Counted from the stretch's first letter, positions 1-8,173 are shown. The stretch: DNA of 51,539 nt from SCN-69-37 sp044507065 (GCA_044507065.1 JBIQJY010000022.1:1-51539); one strand, 5' to 3'. Notes: generated by a model not told the origin, from the letters alone. Numbers and translations: made by a program.

Positions 1-184
1 CGCCCCGCGTGCCGCGCGATTCGCTGATCAACACGACCGTCGCTCCCGGGATCACGCCACCCGAAGAGTCCTGGACCGTGCCAGCAATGGTTCCGGTCGT
101 GATCTGCGCGGTTGCCGTCGGCACCGCCAGACACGCCATGAGCAGCGCGCTCAGCGCTGCCCGGACCGTCCATCTCACCTGCAT
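1..184 (-). CDS. N-terminus of carboxypeptidase-regulatory-like / TonB-receptor-type protein (partial)
   Basis: Read on the minus strand, an ATG at 184 opens a frame that runs off the window start, leaving about 61 residues. The first ~26 residues form a signal peptide (charged MQVRWTVR, then an Ala/Leu-rich core ending TATAQ). The text after it (TTGTIAGTVQDSSGGVIPGA) is the classic start of a carboxypeptidase-regulatory-like (Cna-B/CarboxypepD_reg) plug extension found at the N-terminus of large Oar/TonB-dependent receptors in Acidobacteria. GGAGG sits 9 nt upstream of the ATG and decides the start. Whether it is a receptor or another secreted protein with the same N-terminal domain cannot be told from 61 residues. 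It is separated from the siderophore locus by the two-component genes, so a role in siderophore uptake is only speculation. Confidence 0.72.
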   Translation of the reverse strand, partial: MQVRWTVRAALSALLMACLAVPTATAQITTGTIAGTVQDSSGGVIPGATVVLISESRGTRG

Positions 185-435
185 TCGCTTAGCCTCCATC
201 CACAAACCACGCGTACTGCGCCGGCCGCGCGTCCGCATTTCAACGCCGAAACGGTTGCTCGACACGACACACCCCAGCTCCAGAAATGGAAACGAGGGTG
301 TTTCAGGGCGCGTGTTTGAGGTGCTCACATTACGCAAACTAGATGTCAATGGCAAGAGAAATACAGGAAAGACTGTAGTATCTACCGGCCGACAGGTATC
401 GGACAGGTCAAATCAGGCCGATTTCGCTCGCCGTA
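185..435. other. Intergenic upstream region of the TonB-type gene
   Basis: This stretch has no convincing gene. It is noticeably less GC-rich than its surroundings, as expected for a promoter region serving the minus-strand gene that starts at 184. ACAGGT occurs twice, 11 bp apart (392-397 and 403-408), next to a TTGACC hexamer on the minus strand (406-411). No matching -10 at good spacing is visible, so no promoter is called. Confidence 0.4.
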
Positions 436-476
436 CGAAAAACAACGGCCGGGCAGGAATGCACCTGCCCGGCCGT
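436..476 (-). terminator. Rho-independent terminator of the two-component operon
   Basis: A perfect 13-bp inverted repeat (445-457 pairing with 464-476, 6-nt loop) lies 27 bp past the stop of the response regulator. On the minus strand it is followed by TTGTTTTTC, giving the stem plus U-tract of an intrinsic terminator. It should end the kinase/regulator transcript before the next minus-strand gene. Confidence 0.87.
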
Positions 477-502
477 GTGGCCGCCCGCTGGCCCTCGTAT
501 GC

Positions 503-1153
503 CTACGAGATCACACCGCGTCGCACCGCGAACAACACCAGTTCCGCCGTGTTGTGCACGTCGAGTTTCTGCAGGATGTTCGACCGGTGCGTCTCGACCG
601 TGGCGGGACTGAGGCAGAGCAGTTCGGCCGTTTCCTTGTTGCTGCGCCCTTCGGCCACCAGCTGCAGCACTTCGCGCTCGCGCTCCGACAGCAACTGGTA
701 GCGATCGACAACGCCCTTCTCCGACAGGTGTCGCACGTAGTCGTCGAGCATCACACTGGCCACTGCCGGGCTGAAGAACGACTTGCCCGACGCCACCGCC
801 GTGACGGCATCCACCAGGTCGACATCCGCCGAGTCCTTCAAGAGGTAGCCCTTGGCCCCGGCCTGCAGGCCCTGGACCACGTACGCCTCATCGGCGTGCA
901 TGCTCAGGATCAGCACGCGCACCTCCGGGGCGCGACGCGCCACCTGGCGGGTTGCCTCCATGCCGTTGAGCACGGGCATCGCGATGTCGAATATGGCAAC
1001 GTCCGGCTTGGCTTCGAGCGTCTTGCGCACGGCCTCGCGCCCGTCACTCGCTTCGTCGACGACCGTCCAGTCCGGCTGATCCTCGAGGATCTTCCGCACC
1101 CCCTGGCGCACGAGCGTATGGTCGTCGCCCAACACGATTCGTATCTTGTTCAT
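503..1153 (-). CDS. NarL/FixJ-family response regulator
   Basis: A 216-residue two-domain response regulator. The receiver domain (about 1-120) begins IRIVLGDDHTLVRQG, with the acidic pair at 10-11 and the predicted phospho-acceptor Asp56 in AIFDIAMP. The LuxR-type helix-turn-helix (about 148-213) carries LSEREREVLQLVAEGRSNK and ETHRSNILQKL. It should dimerise on phosphorylation and bind DNA. It lies downstream of the HisKA_3 kinase at 1200-2678 on the same strand with only ~47 nt between them, so the two form a cognate pair in one operon. I chose the ATG at 1153 because the receiver fold starts right there; an in-frame GTG at 1198 would add 15 unrelated residues. The target genes cannot be read from the sequence. 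Confidence 0.92.
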   Translation of the reverse strand: MNKIRIVLGDDHTLVRQGVRKILEDQPDWTVVDEASDGREAVRKTLEAKPDVAIFDIAMPVLNGMEATRQVARRAPEVRVLILSMHADEAYVVQGLQAGAKGYLLKDSADVDLVDAVTAVASGKSFFSPAVASVMLDDYVRHLSEKGVVDRYQLLSEREREVLQLVAEGRSNKETAELLCLSPATVETHRSNILQKLDVHNTAELVLFAVRRGVIS

Positions 1154-1199
1154 ATCCCTGTGCACCGGGACTGAAGCCCGGCCTCCTGCTTCCTTCACG

Positions 1200-2678
1200 T
1201 CACACGGCGGGCCGCTGCTCGAGCGGCTCGGGCCCGGTGCCGCCGATCTCCGGCGCTTCCTCGACCGGCAGTTCCACCATCACGCGCGTGCCGCGACCCG
1301 GCGCGCTCTCCACCACCAGACTGCCTCCGAGCTGCGTCGCCCGTTCACGCATGCTCACGAGCCCCAGTCCCCATTCCCGGCTCGCCCGCTCGCCCCCCGC
1401 ATCGAACCCCACGCCGTCGTCGCCGACGACCACGACAAGGCCGCGCGCGAGGCGGACCAGGCTGACGCGGCACGACGAGCACGCGGCGTGCTTGGCCACG
1501 TTGGTCAGCGCCTCCTGCACGATGCGATAGGCGGCCGTTTCGACCTCGCGGGGCAGTCGTCCGGTCATCCCGGTCTCGACGAACTCGACGCGAATGGCGT
1601 GACGACGCCGGAACTCCTTCACGTGAAGGTCGACGGCGGCCGACAGTCCCAGATCGTCGAGCACGGCCGGGTGCAGCATGTGCGACAGATCGCGCACCGC
1701 CTGCAGCGCGCGCTCGACAATCGGCCGGGCATCGTCGAGCAGATCGGTGCGGCCGCCCTGTTCATCGACGACGTGCTGGGCCACGGCCAGCTCGAACTTC
1801 GCCGCGGTGAGCAGCTGGCCGATTTCGTCGTGCAGTTCCCGCGCGAGCGCGCGTCGTTCGGTCTCCCGCACGCGGATCAGCTCGGCGGAAAGCCGCTGCA
1901 GCCCGTGCTGCATGTCGACGGCGCGCTCGTGCTGCTGGCGGACCTGCCGCTCGAGCCGGCCGACGTAGTAGGTCGACAGGCCCGCCACGCCCATGCTGGC
2001 GGCCAGGGCCAGGCCCAGGACCATCCAGATCTGCCGTTGTGTCTCGCGGTACAGCGAAACGACCTCGCCCTGATGCTCGACGAACGCGGCACGATTGAGC
2101 GTGCCGAGCTCTTCGGCCACCGCCATGAAGTTCTGGCGGCGGGGTGTCAGCTGGCCGCGCAGGAAGGGACCAGCCATCGCGGGCCATTCCCGGCTGTCGA
2201 TGGCGAGCACGTCGAGCATGGTCTCGCGCAGCGCGATGATGTCGCCGAGCAGCCGCTCGACGCGCGGTTGCTCGGCCGGGGAATTGAGGACCGGGACATA
2301 GCTCGACAGGCTGTCGGCGGCCGATTCGAGGGCGGCGGTCATCGCCTCGCGAGCGGCAACGGCCGACCCTGGATCCGGGTCGAGCAGCGTGTCGCGCAGG
2401 CGGACCGAGGCCAGCAGCACCTGAATACGGGCCTCGGTCAGCAGGCTCTGTCCGTGGACATACCGTTCACTGACTTCGGTCGTCCGGACGTCGAGCGACG
2501 CAATGCGCCCGCCGAAGTACACGCCGGCGAACGCCCAGATTCCCACCGTGAGGCCGAATCCGAGGAACAGGACGACCTTCAGCGGCGGCGCTGGGCGCTG
2601 CAGCGCCGGGGCCGCGCCGCCGGAAGACACCTCCCGCCGCCCGGCCCCGGACGAGGCTGTACCGAACTTCGCACTCAT
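1200..2678 (-). CDS. NarL-type sensor histidine kinase (HisKA_3/HATPase_c)
   Basis: A 492-residue membrane kinase. There is a transmembrane helix at about 34-56, a ~160-residue helical extracytoplasmic sensor region, a second helix at about 217-240, and a short coiled linker. The HisKA_3 dimerisation domain has the phospho-accepting His283 in LARELHDEIGQLL. The ATPase domain shows an N box (EALTNVAKHA, 389-398), a G1 box (GDDGVGFD, 419-426) and a G2 box (GLGLVSMRERA, 437-447). It should autophosphorylate and pass phosphate to the adjacent regulator. The periplasmic part resembles a four-helix-bundle sensor; no ligand motif is visible. A -35/-10 pair lies ~60 nt upstream of the ATG. Nothing links it to iron beyond proximity to the siderophore genes. 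Confidence 0.92.
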   Translation of the reverse strand: MSAKFGTASSGAGRREVSSGGAAPALQRPAPPLKVVLFLGFGLTVGIWAFAGVYFGGRIASLDVRTTEVSERYVHGQSLLTEARIQVLLASVRLRDTLLDPDPGSAVAAREAMTAALESAADSLSSYVPVLNSPAEQPRVERLLGDIIALRETMLDVLAIDSREWPAMAGPFLRGQLTPRRQNFMAVAEELGTLNRAAFVEHQGEVVSLYRETQRQIWMVLGLALAASMGVAGLSTYYVGRLERQVRQQHERAVDMQHGLQRLSAELIRVRETERRALARELHDEIGQLLTAAKFELAVAQHVVDEQGGRTDLLDDARPIVERALQAVRDLSHMLHPAVLDDLGLSAAVDLHVKEFRRRHAIRVEFVETGMTGRLPREVETAAYRIVQEALTNVAKHAACSSCRVSLVRLARGLVVVVGDDGVGFDAGGERASREWGLGLVSMRERATQLGGSLVVESAPGRGTRVMVELPVEEAPEIGGTGPEPLEQRPAV

Positions 2679-2741
2679 GGCGCAGTCGGGTCGGCTGGTG
2701 CCGTCCCGACCTCCACGAATTGCCTGTGGGGCATTGGCTAA

Positions 2742-2769
2742 AGCATAGGGGCTCCGACATGAGTGTCAA
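2742..2769 (-). promoter_or_regulatory. Sigma70-type promoter of the histidine-kinase operon
   Basis: On the minus strand TTGACA (2769-2764) is followed after 16 bp by TATGCT (2747-2742). The -35 is perfect and the -10 matches four of six positions. The expected transcription start is near 2735, giving a ~57-nt leader before the kinase ATG at 2678. Confidence 0.6.
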
Positions 2770-3003
2770 GCCATGATCGCAATCCCATCCGACAGGTCCG
2801 CGGCGAACCCGCGTGCCCACACTGGGACGCCTGCTGCCCATCCGGACCCGGGCCCGTCCTCTCGCGGCGTACCGCGGCCCGGCGGGGTTGTGGTCTGGTT
2901 CGTGCACTGATCCGTTGTGCTGCGCGTTGCGTGCCGCGGTTCGACGGCGCAAGGCCGCCACGACCGCGCGGGAACGCCAAGCAGCCAGCAAGGAGAACAG
3001 ATC
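2770..3003. other. Divergent intergenic region before CsbD gene
   Basis: Together with the promoter above this gives 325 bp between the divergent kinase and CsbD genes. I see no protein-coding frame with convincing content. It should hold the forward promoter for the CsbD gene, but no clear -35/-10 pair stands out. AAGGAG at 2989-2994 is the ribosome binding site for the ATG at 3004. Confidence 0.35.
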
Positions 3004-3225
3004 ATGAACATGGATACGATCAAAGGACAGTGGCTGCAGATGAAGGGTGCCGCCAAGACCCAATGGGGCAAGCTGACCGATGACGAACTGACCCAGGTCG
3101 AGGGCAACGTCGACCGGCTCGTCGGTCTCGTCCAGGAACGCTACGGGTACGAAAAGGATCGGGCGCGTGCCGAAGTCGACCGTTTCTTCGTCGAGTACGA
3201 CGACGCTGCCCATTCCCGTCCCTGA
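3004..3225 (+). CDS. CsbD family stress protein
   Basis: A 73-residue acidic, soluble protein matching the CsbD family from end to end: MDTIKGQWLQMKGAAKTQWG, then LTDDELTQVEGNVDRLVG, then LQxRYGY-type wording. CsbD-like proteins are abundant in general-stress and osmotic-stress responses (sigmaB regulon in Bacillus, YjbJ in E. coli); their molecular role is unknown. The ATG at 3004 is preceded at good distance by AAGGAG. The tail (VDRFFVEYDDAAHSRP) runs a little past the usual family end. A perfect hairpin follows 15 nt after the stop, so the gene is probably its own transcription unit, although the lipid-kinase gene starts just past that hairpin. Confidence 0.9.
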   Translation: MNMDTIKGQWLQMKGAAKTQWGKLTDDELTQVEGNVDRLVGLVQERYGYEKDRARAEVDRFFVEYDDAAHSRP

Positions 3226-3240
3226 CCTGTGGCACCATGC

Positions 3241-3270
3241 GACGCCGGAAGACACCCGTCTTCCGGCGTC
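3241..3270 (+). terminator. Perfect 13-bp hairpin between CsbD and lipid-kinase genes
   Basis: Bases 3241-3253 pair perfectly with 3258-3270 around the loop ACCC. There is no T-tract after it, so it is either a weak or Rho-assisted terminator for csbD or an RNA-stabilising 3' end. It stops only 9 nt before the ATG at 3280, so it could also mask that start. Confidence 0.5.
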
Positions 3271-3279
3271 CGGGATTCC

Positions 3280-4212
3280 ATGCGCATCACAATCATCCAC
3301 AACCGCGGTTCCGGCGAAGGAGCGCTCGATGCCGGTGCGCTCATCGCCATGGTGCGGGACGCCGGGCACCATGTGTCCTACGCGTCGATCGATGACGAGG
3401 CGGCCGTCCATGCGCACCTCGGTGAGTCGCTCGATCTGGTGGTGGTCGTCGGCGGCGACGGCACGATGCGCAATGTGGCCACGCGAATGGCCGGGCGCGA
3501 AACCCCACTCACGCTCATCCCGTCGGGCACGGCCAACAACATCGGGCGGACGCTCGGCATCACCGGCGAGGCCGCGGACCTGATAGCCGGCTGGCCCGGC
3601 GGCACGATCATTCCTTTCGATACGTGCGTGGTCCGTGGCGCCGCTGGTGCGTATCCGGTCGTCGAAGGCATGGGTTTCGGACCGTTGGCGGTGACGATTG
3701 CCGCGCTCTCGCCGCTCACGCCGGCCGAAGCCAGCGCCGCGGTCACGGCCGATCAGGTCCGGCGCGATCTGAAGGTCATGCGCGAGGTGCTGGCCGACTA
3801 CCCGGTGCATCCCTGCGAGGTGAACCTCGACGGGCGCACGCTCTCGGGTGAGTTCGTGCTCGTCGAGGCCATGAACATCCGGTCGGTCGGGCCCAACGTG
3901 GAACTCGCCCCGGCGGCCAGCGTGTCCGACGGTCTGTTCGACCTCGTGCTCATCGGCGCCGACGATCGGCCTGCTCTGCGCGATTACCTCACCGCCCGGA
4001 TCGATGGACGACCGGCCGTGCTGCGCGTGCCCACCTGGCGCGGACAGCACGTGCAACTGTCGTGGAAGGGCTCTCGCGTCCACATCGACGATCAGGTGTG
4101 GCCGAACGAACGTGACGCGGCCAACAGCGTGAAGTGGTCGGCAGGCGGCCGCGTGACCATTGAACTCTTCGTCAACCCCGGCGCGCTTCGCGTGCTCACT
4201 CCCCGCGCCTGA
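3280..4212 (+). CDS. Diacylglycerol/lipid kinase family protein (LCB5/YegS type)
   Basis: A 310-residue soluble kinase of the DAGK_cat fold. The nucleotide-binding loop GGDGT lies at 58-62 (LVVVVGGDGTMRNVATRM), followed by TLIPSGTANNIGRTLGI, which is the signature of the family. Members phosphorylate diacylglycerol, sphingoid bases or other lipid alcohols with ATP. The C-terminal beta-sandwich half is present (VEAMNIRSVGPNVELAPAAS, then a VHIDDQVWPNE segment), so the protein is full length. I chose the ATG at 3280 because the fold starts there (MRITIIHNRGSG); an in-frame start at 3229 would run through the hairpin. The substrate cannot be determined. It may be co-transcribed with the ABC permease 49 nt downstream. 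Confidence 0.88.
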   Translation: MRITIIHNRGSGEGALDAGALIAMVRDAGHHVSYASIDDEAAVHAHLGESLDLVVVVGGDGTMRNVATRMAGRETPLTLIPSGTANNIGRTLGITGEAADLIAGWPGGTIIPFDTCVVRGAAGAYPVVEGMGFGPLAVTIAALSPLTPAEASAAVTADQVRRDLKVMREVLADYPVHPCEVNLDGRTLSGEFVLVEAMNIRSVGPNVELAPAASVSDGLFDLVLIGADDRPALRDYLTARIDGRPAVLRVPTWRGQHVQLSWKGSRVHIDDQVWPNERDAANSVKWSAGGRVTIELFVNPGALRVLTPRA

Positions 4213-4261
4213 ACGCGGAGACCGGAGGGCGACGGCGGATCGGGTAGGCTGATACCCGCGC

Positions 4262-5308
4262 ATGTCCGAATCCGCGTCCACCCGCGCAGCGCTGGCCGGT
4301 TATGACCGCCTCGTCCGCCGGCGCCTCCTCGTGCTCGTCCTGCTCGGCACGGCCATCGGCGTCACCCTGCTGCTGGATCTGCTGGCCGGGCCGTCGACGC
4401 TCGGCGCGCGCGAGGTCATCGGCGTCCTGACCGGCGGCACGACCGACGGCGCGACGGCGGTCATCATCTGGCAAATCCGGTTTCCCGCGGCCGTCATGGC
4501 CATCCTGGTGGGCGCCGCGCTCGCCCTGGCCGGAGCGGAGATGCAGACAACGCTCGACAATCCGCTCGCCAGCCCGTTCACGCTCGGCATGTCGTCGGCC
4601 GCCATCTTCGGCGCGGCACTTGCCATCGTGCTCGACATCAGCATCCCGGGCGTGCCGGCGTCGTGGGTGCTGCCGGCCAATGCGTTCATCTGTGCGTTCG
4701 CCTCCGTGCTCGTGCTGCAGGCGGCCGCCCGCTCGCGCCAGGCCGGTCCCGAGGCGCTCGTGCTTTTCGGCATCGCGTTGTTCTTCACGTTCAATGCACT
4801 GGTCGCCATCATGCAGTTCGTCGCAAGCGAACAGGCCCTTCAGCAACTGGTCTTCTGGACCATGGGCAGCCTGGAGCGGGCCAACTGGGACACGATTCGC
4901 GTGCTGGGTGTCGCGCTGGTCGTTGTCGTGCCGTTCTCGATGGCCGCCGCGTGGAAAATGACGGCGCTGCGGCTGGGGGACGAACGCGCGCGGAGCTTCG
5001 GCATCGACGTCGCGCGGCTGCGGCTGTTCTCCCTGCTCCGCATCAGCGTACTGACAGCCACGTCGGTGGCCTTCGTCGGCACGATCGCGTTCGTGGGCCT
5101 GGTGGGTCCGCACATCGCACGCCTGATCGTCGGGGAGGACCATCGCTTCTTCCTTCCGGCCAGCGCCGCGTGCGGCGCGCTCGTCATGTCACTGGCCTCG
5201 GTCGCGAGCAAGACGATCGTGCCGGGTGCCGTGATTCCCATCGGACTGGTGACCGCCCTCATCGGCGTGCCATTCTTCGTTTCGCTCATCATCGGACGGC
5301 GGACATGA
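4262..5308 (+). CDS. FecCD-family iron-siderophore ABC transporter permease
   Basis: A 348-residue polytopic inner-membrane protein, the usual length for BtuC/FecCD/FhuB-type permeases, with about nine to ten hydrophobic helices. Family signatures include GAEMQTTLDNPLASPFTLGM near the middle of the first half and GLVGPHIARLIVGEDHRFFL in the coupling region near the C-terminus, followed by the typical PGAVIPIGLVTALIGVPFF ending. It forms the channel through which a ferric siderophore handed over by the binding protein (7051-8163) crosses the inner membrane. Its stop overlaps the ATPase start (ATGA at 5305-5308), so the two are translationally coupled. Only one permease gene is present, so it probably acts as a homodimer. 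Confidence 0.95.
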   Translation: MSESASTRAALAGYDRLVRRRLLVLVLLGTAIGVTLLLDLLAGPSTLGAREVIGVLTGGTTDGATAVIIWQIRFPAAVMAILVGAALALAGAEMQTTLDNPLASPFTLGMSSAAIFGAALAIVLDISIPGVPASWVLPANAFICAFASVLVLQAAARSRQAGPEALVLFGIALFFTFNALVAIMQFVASEQALQQLVFWTMGSLERANWDTIRVLGVALVVVVPFSMAAAWKMTALRLGDERARSFGIDVARLRLFSLLRISVLTATSVAFVGTIAFVGLVGPHIARLIVGEDHRFFLPASAACGALVMSLASVASKTIVPGAVIPIGLVTALIGVPFFVSLIIGRRT

Positions 5309-6117
5309 CGGTTGGTCGTTCCACGCCGCCACTCACCATCGCGCAGGTGTCGGCGGGCTACCGTGCCCGCCGGGTGCTTCACGACCTCACGCTGCCGCCT
5401 GTCACCGCGGGTCGGGTGACGGCGCTCGTCGGCCCGAACGGTGCCGGCAAGTCCACACTGCTGCGAGTGCTCGCGGGGCTGCTGCCGGCCCGCGGCTCGG
5501 TGCGCCTCGGCGAGAAGGAACTGGTCGGGGCATCCATCGACGCCCACGCCGCGCACGTGAGCTTCATGCCTCAACTGCAGACGCAGCGAATCGGACTGAC
5601 CGTGCTCGAGAGCGTCATCGCCGCGCTCGAGGCCACGCCGCTGCGCGAACGTCCGCTCAGCGCGAGCGGACGTCGCCACCGCGCGGCCGCCGTCCTCGAG
5701 CGCGTCGGCATCAGCGACCTCGCACTCGAACCGATCGGTCACCTGTCCGGCGGACAGCGACAACTCGCCTCTCTCGCGCAGGCGATCGTGCGCGAACCGG
5801 ACGTGCTGCTGCTCGACGAGCCCACGAGCGCGCTCGACCTCGGCCATCAGTCGAACGTGATGCAGCTGGTGCATGCACTCGCGGTCGAAGGACGCATCGT
5901 GATTGGCGTCGTACACGACCTGGCGCTCGCGGCACGGTGGGCCGGGCACGTCGTCGTGCTGCACCACGGGCGGCTCGACGTTGCGGGTCCTCCGTCCGAA
6001 GCCATCACCCCGGCGATGCTGGCCCGTGTCTACGGCGTGGCGGCTCGAGTCGAACCGTGCTCGCGCGGAACGCTGCAGGTCATCGTCGATGGACAGATCA
6101 CCGATGCCGCTTCCTGA
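5305..6117 (+). CDS. Iron-siderophore ABC transporter ATP-binding protein
   Basis: A 270-residue ABC ATPase of the FecE/FepC type. It shows Walker A GPNGAGKS (43-50), a Q-loop (MPQLQTQ), the signature LSGGQ (147-151), Walker B VLLLDE (167-172) with the D-loop TSALD, and the H-loop His205 in GVVHDLALAAR. It should energise the permease encoded directly upstream. Its start overlaps the permease stop by 4 nt, and its own end overlaps the esterase start by 14 nt. The C-terminal region (LARVYGVAARVEP) is typical for siderophore-type ATPases. Confidence 0.95.
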   Translation: MTVGRSTPPLTIAQVSAGYRARRVLHDLTLPPVTAGRVTALVGPNGAGKSTLLRVLAGLLPARGSVRLGEKELVGASIDAHAAHVSFMPQLQTQRIGLTVLESVIAALEATPLRERPLSASGRRHRAAAVLERVGISDLALEPIGHLSGGQRQLASLAQAIVREPDVLLLDEPTSALDLGHQSNVMQLVHALAVEGRIVIGVVHDLALAARWAGHVVVLHHGRLDVAGPPSEAITPAMLARVYGVAARVEPCSRGTLQVIVDGQITDAAS

Positions 6118-6964
6118 GGTCACCCTCCCGCGCACGTCGGTGCAGACGCTGCACCACGCCGGCGCCGACTACCGGCTGCTGCTCGCATGGCCGGACGAAC
6201 CCGCTCCGGTCGACGGGTATCCAATCATCTACGCGCTCGACGCCGACGCGACGTTTGCCATGCTCGTGAGCCTCATCCGCCAGCGATCGCGTCGCCCGGA
6301 CGCCACGGGCGTCCCGCCGTCGGTCGTCGCTGCGATCGGTCTGGCCGCGTCGCACGCAGACCGCACGCGGCGCACCTGGGATTTCACGCCCGCGGGCCTC
6401 GTGCCGCCGACAGGCGAATGGCCCAGCGGAGCCGAGCCGCGGACGGGCGGCGCGCCCGCCCTGCTCGACTGGCTCACCGAGGAGGTGCGGGAGGTGGCCG
6501 AACGCGGCTTCCCCATCGACCCGGCGCGTCGCACGATCGTCGGGCATTCGCTCGGCGGATTCTTCGTTGTCGACGCCCTGCTCGAGAGCCCGGCACGCTT
6601 CGGGACGTTCGTGGCTGCCAGTCCGTCACTCTGGTGGGATCCCCAGGGCGTCATGGGGCGCGCCGCGCGCCTCGCCTCGTCGCCTGCGGCGCCGGCGCCG
6701 CGCGTCCTGCTCTCGGTCGGGGAATACGAGCAGGACATCGCGCCCTGGCAGCCTGCTTCCGCGTTCACCGAGGGTGTCCGCGCGCGTCGGGCGCGCCGCC
6801 GCATGGTCGACCATGTCGTGGAACTGGCTGAACGTCTCGCGCCGCTTGGCGCCCGCGGCGGTGCCGTCGAATGCCTCCGGCTGGCCGGCGAGGATCACGC
6901 GTCGGTCATCCCCCTCACGCTGAGTCGAGCCGTCCGGTTCGGCCCTGGACTGCTGTCGTCCTGA
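6104..6964 (+). CDS. Alpha/beta-hydrolase esterase, IroE/BesA-like (ferric-siderophore hydrolase)
   Basis: A 286-residue hydrolase of the esterase-D/Fes-like group. The nucleophile elbow is GHSLGG (147-152, Ser149). An early YALDADATFAM strand-turn and a RRTWDFTPAG segment resemble trilactone esterases such as IroE and BesA. A His near the end (GEDHASVIPLTL) is the probable third catalytic residue. Enzymes of this group cut the tri-ester backbone of ferric enterobactin or bacillibactin to release iron. No signal peptide is seen, so it should work in the cytoplasm after uptake, as BesA does. The ATG at 6104 overlaps the ATPase gene by 14 nt, placing it in the transporter operon. The activity is inferred from fold and context. 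Confidence 0.85.
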   Translation: MPLPEVTLPRTSVQTLHHAGADYRLLLAWPDEPAPVDGYPIIYALDADATFAMLVSLIRQRSRRPDATGVPPSVVAAIGLAASHADRTRRTWDFTPAGLVPPTGEWPSGAEPRTGGAPALLDWLTEEVREVAERGFPIDPARRTIVGHSLGGFFVVDALLESPARFGTFVAASPSLWWDPQGVMGRAARLASSPAAPAPRVLLSVGEYEQDIAPWQPASAFTEGVRARRARRRMVDHVVELAERLAPLGARGGAVECLRLAGEDHASVIPLTLSRAVRFGPGLLSS

Positions 6965-7009
6965 ACAGCCCGCCGACGCGCGGCGCACAGGCGCCCGCCC
7001 AAAGCCGAC

Positions 7010-7038
7010 TTGACCGGTCGCATTTGAGCAGCTACGCT
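7010..7038 (+). promoter_or_regulatory. Sigma70-type promoter for the siderophore-binding-protein gene
   Basis: TTGACC (7010-7015) and TACGCT (7033-7038) are separated by exactly 17 bp. They lie in the 86-bp gap between the esterase and binding-protein genes. The predicted transcription start (about 7045) is only ~6 nt before the ATG at 7051, so the mRNA would be nearly leaderless. No palindromic Fur-type box is recognisable around it. Confidence 0.5.
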
Positions 7039-7050
7039 AGAACGCTCGTG

Positions 7051-8163
7051 ATGAGACGAATCTCGTCAACCAGAATCTGGCTTTTCGTGGCCGCCGCTCT
7101 GCTGGCGGCTCCCACCGGCACGGCCTGGGCGCAGGCCACCGTCAGCGTCACCGACATCAGGAACAGAACGGTTACCGTCCCCCGCGGCGCCGGCCGGCTG
7201 CTCATCGACGACGGGCGCTACCTGACCGCACTGTCGCTGATTCATCCGGACCCTGTCAGCCTGCTGGCCGCCTGGCCGCATGACATCAACCGGCTTGGCG
7301 AGGCCACCTACGAGCGCTTCCGCGCGCGGTTCCCGCGGATCGAGGCCGTCACGCGCATTGCCAGCTCGGCCGGGACTTTCTCGCTGGAACAGGCCATCGC
7401 GGCGCGTCCATCGGTGGCCATCTACTCGCTCGGCCAGGGCCCGAGCGACGCGCAGCTCGCCCAGTTCGCCGCGGCCGGCATCCCCGTCGTATTCATCGAC
7501 TTCTTTTCGCAGCCGTTCGAGCACCTGGATCGCAGCCTGACAATTCTCGGGCAGATCACGGGCCGCGAGGAGCAGGCTCGCGCGTTCCTCGAATGGCGTC
7601 GAGCCCGCATGACGCACATTGCCGACACGCTGAAGGCCCGCACACCCGGCCGGACGCCAAAGGTGTTCCTCGAGGCGCATGCCGGCATTTCGGCGTGCTG
7701 CAATTCACCCGGCAAGGGCAACATCGGCAACTACATCACCTTCACCGGCGGCCACAACATCGGCGCCGACGTCCTGCCGGGCGCCACCGGCCGGCTCAAC
7801 GTCGAGTACGTCGTCGCGCAGGATCCGGACGTGTACATCCTGACGGGTGGGCCACACCTCGAGAAGCCCGGCGGCTACGTGGTCGGACCCGGCTTCACGG
7901 TGGAACGGTCGCGGCGATCGCTGCGCGCGATGACCAACCGGACCGGTCTCGGGCTGCTCTCGGCCGTGAAGGCGGGGCGCGTGCACGGCCTGTCGCACCA
8001 GCTGCTCAACTCGCCGCTCGACATCCTGGCCGTGGAAACGCTGGCGCGGTGGATTCATCCCGAACTGTTCACGAGCCTGGATCCGGCTGCGACGCTGCGT
8101 GAAATCAACGAGCGGTTCCTCGCGGTCCCCATCGAGGGGCCGCTCTGGACCGAGTGGCGCTAG
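7051..8163 (+). CDS. Periplasmic ferric-siderophore-binding protein (ABC substrate-binding)
   Basis: A 370-residue exported protein of the FepB/FhuD/BtuF class (periplasmic binding protein, type III fold). The signal peptide covers about residues 1-27 (MRRISSTRIWLFVAAALLAA core, AWA-QA cleavage). The mature part begins with TVSVTDIRNRTVTVPRGAGR, the usual first strand. A long central helix region follows (GQITGREEQARAFLEWRRAR), then EYVVAQDPDVYILTGG and VHGLSHQLLNSPLDILAVE toward the end. It should bind the ferric catecholate and hand it to the permease at 4262. The ATG at 7051 starts a clean signal peptide; a GTG 3 nt upstream is an alternative. It is followed 20 nt later by the YncE-like gene. 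Confidence 0.9.
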   Translation: MRRISSTRIWLFVAAALLAAPTGTAWAQATVSVTDIRNRTVTVPRGAGRLLIDDGRYLTALSLIHPDPVSLLAAWPHDINRLGEATYERFRARFPRIEAVTRIASSAGTFSLEQAIAARPSVAIYSLGQGPSDAQLAQFAAAGIPVVFIDFFSQPFEHLDRSLTILGQITGREEQARAFLEWRRARMTHIADTLKARTPGRTPKVFLEAHAGISACCNSPGKGNIGNYITFTGGHNIGADVLPGATGRLNVEYVVAQDPDVYILTGGPHLEKPGGYVVGPGFTVERSRRSLRAMTNRTGLGLLSAVKAGRVHGLSHQLLNSPLDILAVETLARWIHPELFTSLDPAATLREINERFLAVPIEGPLWTEWR

Positions 8164-8173
8164 ATCGATTCCT

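Noticed and set aside
1..184. The partial receptor as the ferric-siderophore receptor
   Set aside because: Only the signal and a generic regulatory-like domain are visible, and a terminator and two-component genes separate it from the locus.
2467..4281. 604-residue minus-strand frame across csbD and the lipid kinase
   Set aside because: It spans two intact forward genes and an intergenic region and has no recognisable content.
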